From: Oscillospiraceae bacterium | GTDB taxonomy: Bacteria; Bacillota; Clostridia; Oscillospirales; Oscillospiraceae | DNA length: 23,149 bases | Direction: 5' to 3' | Assembly: GCA_017420125.1 (NCBI GenBank) | Contig: JAFOJR010000025.1 | Location: forward strand, 1-23,149 | Shown: positions 11,879 through 19,700 of the stretch, piece by piece | Position numbering within the stretch: position 1 is the stretch's first letter | Layout of the letters: each line of letters begins with the position of its first letter | Made by a program: the position numbers and the translations under genes | The notes under the pieces: generated by a model | Seen by the model: only the letters and a program-made list of their open reading frames with translations | Told to the model about the DNA's origin: nothing | Database searches by the model: none

Positions 11879-11906
11879 TTGCACTTTTCCCTTTTTATGA
11901 TATACT
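11879..11906 (+). promoter_or_regulatory. Plus-strand promoter-like element inside the rpoB leader
   Basis: TTGCAC (11879-11884), a 16-nt spacer and TATACT (11901-11906) form a good sigma-A match pointing away from rpoB. A start near 11913 would make RNA antisense to the rpoB leader and run toward the rpoB promoter. No gene begins before 12157, and two plus-strand terminators lie in between. It may make a small RNA, or it may be a chance match in AT-rich sequence. Confidence 0.4.
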
Positions 11907-11918
11907 GTGTAAAAGAGT

Positions 11919-11944
11919 AGGAGAGTGACCTCTCCTCTTTTTTT
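11919..11944 (+). terminator. Plus-strand hairpin plus T-run between facing promoters
   Basis: AGGAGAG, a TGAC loop and CTCTCCT are followed by C and seven T, an intrinsic terminator shape on the plus strand. On the minus strand the same stem, extendable by AAAGAG/CTCTTT, lies near the 5' end of the rpoB mRNA, where it could act as a stabilising hairpin. It sits between the two facing promoters. Confidence 0.5.
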
Positions 11945-11961
11945 GGGCATATCAGTAACTT

Positions 11962-11990
11962 ATCGTATCATTTTTTTCATAAAAAGTCAA
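11962..11990 (-). promoter_or_regulatory. Sigma-A promoter of rpoB-rpoC
   Basis: On the minus strand, TTGACT (11985-11990), a 17-nt spacer and TACGAT (11962-11967) point to a start near 11955, giving a leader of about 210 nt before rpoB. This is the only strong minus-strand promoter seen in the 413-nt non-coding stretch (11744-12156) between rpoB and the glycosyltransferase gene. Confidence 0.8.
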
Positions 11991-12000
11991 GCTTTTTTTG

Positions 12001-12036
12001 GACTGTCCTGAAAATGGGCGGTCTTTTTTGTTTTTT
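12001..12036 (+). terminator. Orphan plus-strand intrinsic terminator
   Basis: GACTGTCC and GGGCGGTC pair over 8 bp (two G-U) around a 7-nt loop, followed by six T, one G and six more T. No plus-strand gene ends here. It would stop antisense transcription leaving the rpoB leader promoter-like element, which would give a transcript of roughly 115-120 nt. Alternatively it is a remnant of a lost gene. Confidence 0.65.
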
Positions 12037-12111
12037 CCGGCTTCCATTCGGCCGTTTGGAGGGATTTTTTCGCTTCATTCACACTTTTCTCTTTTTCTCT
12101 TCCTTTTTTTC

Positions 12112-12120
12112 TGCTATGAT
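12112..12120 (+). promoter_or_regulatory. Extended -10 promoter for the glycosyltransferase gene
   Basis: TGCTATGAT is an extended -10 element (TGnTATnAT type). The -35 region at 17-nt spacing is pyrimidine-rich and poor, which is common for extended -10 promoters. The start would be near 12127, about 30 nt before the ATG. Confidence 0.5.
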
Positions 12121-12156
12121 AGAAGCAAGAACATCAGATGGTTAGGAGGAAGCACT

Positions 12157-13764
12157 ATGACAACAAGATCCCTCTCTTCTGAGCTGCCTTTGGCGGACAA
12201 GCCCGGCAGACGCTGGCTTGCGCCTTTGTTTGCTCTTTTGGCCTGTGGGGCGCTTTTCGCGGCAGGATATCGTGTTTTGTCGCTGAATCTACTTCAAACT
12301 CAAATGCAGATCATGGTGGTCGGCGGGCTGTTTGCCCTGCTGTTTATCTTTGGTCTGGTTCTGCTGATCACACAAGGCAGAGTGCGCAGCGCAAACGGCA
12401 TCTTTATCTGCGCTTTTCTGATGGCTCTCGCTTTGCTGGTGCGCATCTATTGTCTGGATCACGTTTCTGACGACTACTCCATGTTTTTGTCAAAATGGGT
12501 TGGTTTTTTCCGGTCAAGCGGAGGATTTTCTGCCCTCAGCGAGTCCATCGGGGATTATAATGTACCTTATTTATACTTCCTTGCCGCCATCTCTTATATC
12601 CAGCTTCCGGATCTGTATTTGATTAAGTTCTTATCCGTATTGTTTGAAGTGCTCACCGCCTGGAGCGTTTTCCTCCTGACCCGCCACCTGGTCAGCGGAA
12701 AATTCCAATCAGAAGACGGGCATTTGTTTCCCCGGTTTTGGGCATATGCACCGCCCCTCGCCTTCTTCATGGTTCTTTTCCTGCCCACCGTCTTTTTCAA
12801 CGGCGCCGTCTGGGGCCAGTGCGACAGCATTTATGTAGCCTTTGTTCTGTTTGCGCTGTATGCCGCGCTGAAACATCACGGGGCGGAAGCCGTCATGCTC
12901 ATGGCGATCGCCTTCTCCTTTAAACTGCAGGCCATATTCCTTTTGCCGCTGTTTCTGATTCTTTTATTTACAAAGCATGTAAAGTGGTACCAGCTCTTTT
13001 TATTCCCAGTGGTCTATTGCGTCATCTGTCTGCCGGCATTGTTAATGGGGCGGCCCTTCCTGGACATTTTCCAGATTTATTTCCATCAGGCCAGCCAGTA
13101 TCCCAGTCTGGCCATGAACGCTCCCTCTCTGGCTTCGTTCCTGCCTTTATCGGCCGACGTGGTATTTTGGGAGCGGGTTCTCATCTTCGCCGCCGCGGCG
13201 TTTGTATTTGTCCTTGTGGTCATCGGGCTGATCCTTCACAGAAGGCTGACCAGCCGGGGGATTGTGGTATTGGCTTTGCTCATGGCAGTTGGCGTTCCCC
13301 TTCTGCTCCCCCACATGCACGAGCGGTATTTCATGCTGGCGGAAGTTCTGGCCGTTGTCTGGGCCTGCTCCCGGGCCGACCGCATCTTCCTCCCCGCGCT
13401 GATCCAGGTGGCCTCGCTGGGCGGGTATCATGCCTATCTGCTGCTGCAGTACATTTATCCGCTGAAATACGGCGCGGTCCTCCTCTGCCTGTCTCTTCCG
13501 GTGCTGTTTTTCGATTTGTTCCAGTCTGCCTTAACCGGACGAAGGAAAGAGAAAGAAGAGGAAGACGACGCTTCCTCTCCTCCTGCAGATTCTCTGTTTG
13601 ACGAAGCAGAGGACACAGACGGCCCGAATATCGATCTTTCCCTCATTGCGGAACTGGCCGACGCACCGCCGGAGCTGGAAGAGGAACAGGAAGACCTCTC
13701 CTCCGATCTTCCGCCGTCTCTGCAAATGGCCCAAGCGGCGCCGCCTTCTGATGAATTGTCCTAG
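12157..13764 (+). CDS. Polytopic GT-C family glycosyltransferase (Gpi18-like mannosyltransferase family)
   Basis: This 535-residue membrane protein has about ten or more hydrophobic segments between residues 20 and 455. Its motifs fit the bacterial Gpi18-related GT-C group, which uses polyprenyl-phosphate sugars outside the membrane: an acidic pair D105-D106 before YSMFLSKW in the first large loop, GAVWGQCDS at 216-224, and LPHMHERYF at about 384-392. The sugar and acceptor cannot be read from sequence. From about residue 463 the hydrophobic core gives way to a soluble tail rich in Glu, Asp, Ser and Pro that has no recognised domain. The ATG at 12157 follows AGGAGG at 7-nt spacing. An in-frame extension to 11998 crosses the promoter and has no ribosome binding site. 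It is convergent with, and shares its stop-codon bases with, the glucan synthase-like gene. Confidence 0.8.
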   Translation: MTTRSLSSELPLADKPGRRWLAPLFALLACGALFAAGYRVLSLNLLQTQMQIMVVGGLFALLFIFGLVLLITQGRVRSANGIFICAFLMALALLVRIYCLDHVSDDYSMFLSKWVGFFRSSGGFSALSESIGDYNVPYLYFLAAISYIQLPDLYLIKFLSVLFEVLTAWSVFLLTRHLVSGKFQSEDGHLFPRFWAYAPPLAFFMVLFLPTVFFNGAVWGQCDSIYVAFVLFALYAALKHHGAEAVMLMAIAFSFKLQAIFLLPLFLILLFTKHVKWYQLFLFPVVYCVICLPALLMGRPFLDIFQIYFHQASQYPSLAMNAPSLASFLPLSADVVFWERVLIFAAAAFVFVLVVIGLILHRRLTSRGIVVLALLMAVGVPLLLPHMHERYFMLAEVLAVVWACSRADRIFLPALIQVASLGGYHAYLLLQYIYPLKYGAVLLCLSLPVLFFDLFQSALTGRRKEKEEEDDASSPPADSLFDEAEDTDGPNIDLSLIAELADAPPELEEEQEDLSSDLPPSLQMAQAAPPSDELS

Positions 13765-16700
13765 TCTTCTTTCCCCACCGTAATCTCCAATCGGTGAACG
13801 CCTTCCTGTGCAAGCGGGAAGGCGTTTTTTTCTGTTTTTCTGCCATCTGCTTTCACCTCGAAAGCCGCCGCGCGGCGGACGACAATCTCCCAGCTGCCGG
13901 CTGCTGTCTTCCACCGGGCTTCAAACCCGTCCCATGCTTTCGGAAGGCGGGGCGTCACGGAAAGCATCCCGTTTTCCACGCGAATCCCCAGCAGTTCCTC
14001 CATGGCTGCTCTGTAATACCAGCCGGCCGCGCCGGTATACCAGCTCCAGCCGCCTCTTCCCATATGGTCCGGGTTGCTGTATACATCTGCGGCAATGACA
14101 TACGGCTCTGCCAAATATGTCTGCTGAGGATGGAGGGCCGGCAGCATGGAAAGCAGAATCTGCGCCCCCTCTTCTTCCAGCCCGCTTTTCAGGCACCCCA
14201 TGGCCAGCCAGATGGCCCCATGGGTATACTGCCCCCCGTTCTCCCGCACGCCGGGGGGATACCCTGCAATATAGCCGGGATCCGGCGTTTTTGTCTGAAA
14301 CGGAGGCGTAAACAGCTTTGTCATCTGATGCGCGGGATCGAACAGATGTTTCACCGCCTGTCCCAATCCCTGCCGCACCTTTTCCCGGTCCGCCCCGACG
14401 GGGAATACGCCAAAACTCTGGGCAATGGCGTCAATCTGACAGGCCGCACTGCCGTGGCTGCCAAGGGGCGTCCCATCGTCATAATACCCTCTTAAAAACC
14501 AGTTTCCATCCCAGGCTCTGTTGGCTGCTTCTGTCCATACCCGGGCACAGGCACGCAGATCTTCTGCCTGTGTGTCGTCTCCTCCCGATTCTGCCAAATC
14601 GGCCCATTGTTCCAGCACATCCGCCAAAAACCAGGTGAGCCAGACGCTTTCCCCCGTTCCGTTTCTGCCGACGCGATTCATTCCGTCGTTCCAGTCTCCG
14701 CCGCCAAACAGGGCCAGGCCGTGGGGGCCCGCGCCCCGGCTGACTGCCTGCCGGATGGCCCGGGCGCCGTGTTCCAGAACCGTACCGGTCCGGCCGGAAA
14801 CCTGCGGCGTTTCACACCGCTCTGTTTCCTCCGCCGTAAGACACGGAGAGGCAAGATACGGGACCTGTTCTGACAATATGGTCCTGTCCCCCGTTTGCCG
14901 CACATAGCGGCAAATGGCATACGGCAGCCAAAGCAGGTCATCCGTACAGCGTGTCCGCACCCCTTTGTCTGCCCCGCCGCCGGCATCCTCCGGATGCCAC
15001 CAGTGCTGCACATCTCCTTCTTCAAATTGATGTGCGCAGGCCAGCAGAATCTGCCGCCTGGCCAAATGAGGCGCCGCGGCCGTTATATTGCACACGTCCT
15101 GCAGCTGATCCCGAAACCCATATGCGCCGCCGTTCTGGTACAGGGAACTGCGTCCCCAAAGGCGGCATGCAATGGTTTGATATTGTGCCCAGCCGTTGAG
15201 ATATGCATCCAGCGCCGGCAGCGGGGTCCGCACGGTACAGCAGCTCGTCAGCCGGGTCCAGAATGCCTTCCCTTCTTCCAGAGCGGCGAGGGCAGCTCCC
15301 GGGCGGGTGAGGGTCAAAATGCCCCGCCGCTCCCCCTCGTCGGTGGGACAGCCGATGACCAGCGCTGCTGTCCCGTGTACGGAAAACGACACGCAAAAAC
15401 AAGGTTCCCGTCCGCTTCCCGTTTTTTCATCCAATCTGCCCGCCCGTGCGCTGGGGCCGTGGCAGGTGAATCCGTCAAACCCGTCTGTAGCTGCCAAAAG
15501 CAAAGTTTGGGGCGAAAATGACGTGTTGTAGGGGTTTTGCGCCGTCAGCACCCCGTCTTCCATCTGCGTCACCACATACGGTTCCGCATCCGCGCCGGCC
15601 CCCATCCGCAATTTTGCCCGGTAGCGGAAGGTTCCCTCCCCGCGGATGAAAAACACCCGCGCAGGCAGCTTCATGGGAACAAACCCGGTCACCTGCAGGG
15701 TCCCTTTTGAAAACAGTTTCTCCCACGCGGCAAACCCGAAACCATAGGTGACGCGGCATTGCCTGCCGTCTCCATCCGCAAAGACGGAACAAAAATCTCC
15801 GTCTTCCAGATATTCCAGCTGCTCCGGCCCTTCCGTCGCAAGCGGGTCGTTGTTCCACGGAAGAAGCTGGTTTTCTCTTGCATTGCCCCGCCAGAGGTTT
15901 CCGGTGCCCGCATCTGTCGCCAGCCAGCCAAAAGAGGGATTGGAAATGACATGGCTCCAGGCCAGAGGCGGCAGCGCATCTCCCGCTTCAAAACAGAACG
16001 ATTGATCGGTACCCATGTGCCATGAAATGTCCCGGCGCGGAAGATGCCGTCTCTCGGGAACCCGCGGTGGAGGCAGCTCAGTCTCCCCTGCCATATCGAT
16101 GCTTCCGGCTCCCTCCTTCGGCATGACAACAGCAGACAGAGCCAAAATCGCCTGCTGTTCTTCTTTGGGCAGATTAAGCAGATGCACCCCGCCGGTGCAG
16201 TGGAGCAGACATTCGCATCCTTCCTTTTTGATGGCGTCCAGCAAAGCCCGCCAAATCGGCTGGTGATAGTTTCCGCCTTCCGACAATAAAAAGACCAGAT
16301 CACACATCACGCCGTTTATGGCAAGGAGCCGGTGCTGGCGAAACAGGGAAAGTGCCTGTTCTGTCTGGCTTTCTTCCTCCACCGTCATGGAAACAATGGG
16401 CAAATCACCGGAAAGTCCATAGGGCCACAGGGCATGCTGTCCCGGCGCGCGGGCATCTTTCTGCCGCATGGCAGAAGAAAAAAACATGGCACCCAGCCAC
16501 TGCATGGCCCGGGTGGTCTCCTGCTGTGTCATTCCCAGCAGCCCCATGGCGCCCAGAAACCGCCTGCTGTACGCTTCCGGCTTCAAGTGCAAAATATTCT
16601 CCGCCGTATGCAGCGCCTCCAGACGATTCTCTGCTGCCGCCAGAGAAAAGCGCACGGTCCGCACCTCGCCCGCCTGAAAGGACAGCGGCAGCCGGGCCAG

Positions 16701-19700
16701 AACACAGGGATCCAACACGTCTCCCTGGGTATTCCCCGGCGGCTGGTCCAGCTGGTTCAGCAATTGGGAAGCACCGCCCCGCCCCAGGGCAATGGTGCGG
16801 CTGGTGTCAAATGCGATTCCCGGCGTTTGGCATAAAAAGCTCAAAACCTGTTCCGGTTCCCGATCCCGGGGGCGGCGGGCAACCAGCACACCGTCCGGCT
16901 CAATTTTTGTGGATAAAAACAGCTTGGAAAAAGCGGGATGGGCCTGATAATCCGCCCGGCGGGCCAGCACCGGCTCAAAATAGCAGATGAGTTCCCAGTC
17001 TCCCTTTGTCCGGCTTTCTATGGTGACTTCCCGCAGCTCTCCCGCACCTTCCTGCGGAACACAGATCCGCAGGCGGGCACAGAGATCGCCCCGGGCAACC
17101 GTATATTGGGCGCAAACGCCGTCAAACTGATATTCGTATTGAAACGGTTTAAAATACGGCGCGGGCGTCAGGGGGATGATCTGCCTGCCCTGCCGCAGAA
17201 GAAACAGCATCCCCATCTCCATTCCAACGGGATCGGGGGAAAAGCGGGTCAGTTCCACCATTTTCCAGCGGGATAAATTGCACCCCGTTTCCGTAACCAG
17301 GACAGTATACGTTCCGTTGGACAGCAATGCGCAGCCGGGATTCCAGATCCGCTGCACATTTCCTTTTCGTTCCCAACTGCTCACAGCGCCGGGCCGGAGA
17401 CGTTCCGGCACCTCCTGCACAGGGTGGCGCATAACCGGTGCGCCCACAGGCACCTTTTCCTGAAGCAGTTCTCGATAGGCCGCCATTGCGCGGTTGCGCA
17501 TCAGACGCTCCTGAAATACATTCTCCTTCAATGCATTGGTCACAGCAATCAGACTCATCCCCAGATGGTGCACCATGTACGTGCGCACCAGTTCAAATGC
17601 CCCGCCGCTCACCTGGCGCATGTTTGTAAAGTCCAGCGCCTCGTATAAACCGTATTTTCCTTCCGCGCCCAGCCGGCGCAGGCGGCGGAGGTTTGCTGTG
17701 GCGTCCTCCGGGGCCGCAAGGAGTGCCAGAAAAGAGGCATACGGCGCCAAAACCAATTCCCGGTTCATATCCCGCTTCAACGCCAGCCGCTGCACCCCGT
17801 GGGCTTTGTATTGATAATTCAGCGCGCCGTCAAACGCATAGAAGGCGCTCTCTGAGATCCCCCAGGGGATTTTTCTGCCTGCCACCCGCTTTTTCTGTGC
17901 ATAAACACAAACGCCCATGCTTTCATACAGCAGAGAATTCGGATCGCAGGGCAGCAGCAGATGCGGCATGAAATATTCAAACATCGTTCCCGTCCAGGAA
18001 ACAATGCCTTTGTATTCCCCCACAGACACCATGGCCCGGCTGAGTCTGCGCCAATGGCGGGGTTCCACCTGGCCCAGAGCCACCGCAAGATAGCTGGTCT
18101 GCCGCGCCTCGCTGGCCATCAGATCATATGCGCTTTTGGTCAAAGCGCCCTGCTCCAGATCATATCCGATGGAAAACAGCTTTTGTTCCGGATCATACAG
18201 CGGCCGAAAGTCCATTGCCTCTGCCAGAGCCCTTGCCCGCCCGGCCAGGGCTTCTCCCGCCGGCCCCCATTCCTTCAATCCCTCTGCCAGAGCGAGAAAA
18301 CAGCCGCATAAATTTCCGCTGTCCACTGTGGAAATATATTCCGGCCGCAAAGGAGACAGCGTCTTTGTGTCGTACCAGTTGCGCAAATGGCCGTGCCATT
18401 TTTCCAATCCTTCCACTGTGGACAGCGTCTGGTCAATCAGGTGCAGCGCCGTCGCCCGGGAGGTCAGATCCAGGTCCAGCGCCGCAAGACAGCAAAGGAG
18501 GGAAAGGCCGATATTGGTGGGGGACGTGCGGTGTGCCGCGCCCAAATTCGGCTGCTCCTGCACGTTGTCCGGCGGCAGAAAATGGTCTTCCGCCTGGAGA
18601 TGATCCGTAAAATAACGCCACATCAGCGCCGCTTCGTGAAGCAAAAAAGCCCGGTCTGCCTGGGACAGAGATGGTTTTTCCCGGATTCTCTGACTCAGCG
18701 CCCAGGCAAAAGCAGGCGACAGCACCCAGACAAGTCCCACGGCTGATCCGGCGGGAGAAGCGGAAAACAGAAGCGCCAAACATCCCAACAGCACAGCGGG
18801 AAACATGCTTCGGCAAACGGACCACAAACTGCTGCCTGCCTGACGTTCCGCGTCTGCCGCGGTGACCCAGGCCAGCAGATTCCGCCTGGAAATCAGCATG
18901 CGGCAGCAGGCTGTCAAAACGGCCGACAGGGAGATATATGCCTGATACGGCAGAAACAGCAGCTGTACCAGTGTCTGCAAAATCACGCCGCCAAAGCCGG
19001 TGAGAACAGCAGAGTGATACCGCTGGCGCAGACCTGCTCCCCGCCGAAAAACCAGATCCGCGCCGGAGAGCAGCAGATGAGACAGGGCGGACAGGACGGC
19101 TGCCCAGGCCGCCGCGGACAGGACTTTCTGGGAAAAAATCATTCCCAATAAAAGTGCCAGAAAGGTAAACACAGGGGTCAGACTGCGGCGAAGATTGTCC
19201 CATATTTCCCATTTTGACATGGAGGCGATGGGATTTTCTTCCGTACCGCTTAGGGTTGGCACCCGGCGGCACAGCCAGCGGGCAATCTGCCAGTCCCCCC
19301 GAATCCAACGATGCAGCCTTGAAAAGTACGACGTGACTTTATATGGATAGCTGTCCGTCAGTTCCACGTCCCCGATCAGCCCCGCGTGCAGATACGCGCC
19401 CTCCAGAAGGTCGTGGGACAAAATCCGATTGGCGGGAAACCGGCCGTGCAGACACTGATAAAAAGCGGAGACGTCCAGAATGCCCTTCCCCGTATAAATT
19501 CCCCGGTCAAACAAATCATGATACACGTCGCTGGTGGTGCTGCCATAGGGGTCCACGCCGCCCTGTCCGGCAAAAATACGGGAAAACCGGGACCGGTTGG
19601 CCGCCTTCAGCTCTACGGAAATCCGGGGCTGAAGCACGCCGTAGCCCTCTGTTACGATGTTGCGGCGCGGATCGATTTTCGCCCGGTTGAGCGGATGCAG

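Noticed and set aside
18433..19308. A 291-codon minus-strand frame inside the synthase gene
   Set aside because: It is an out-of-frame shadow of the membrane-segment region of the synthase. The in-frame protein is continuous and conserved.
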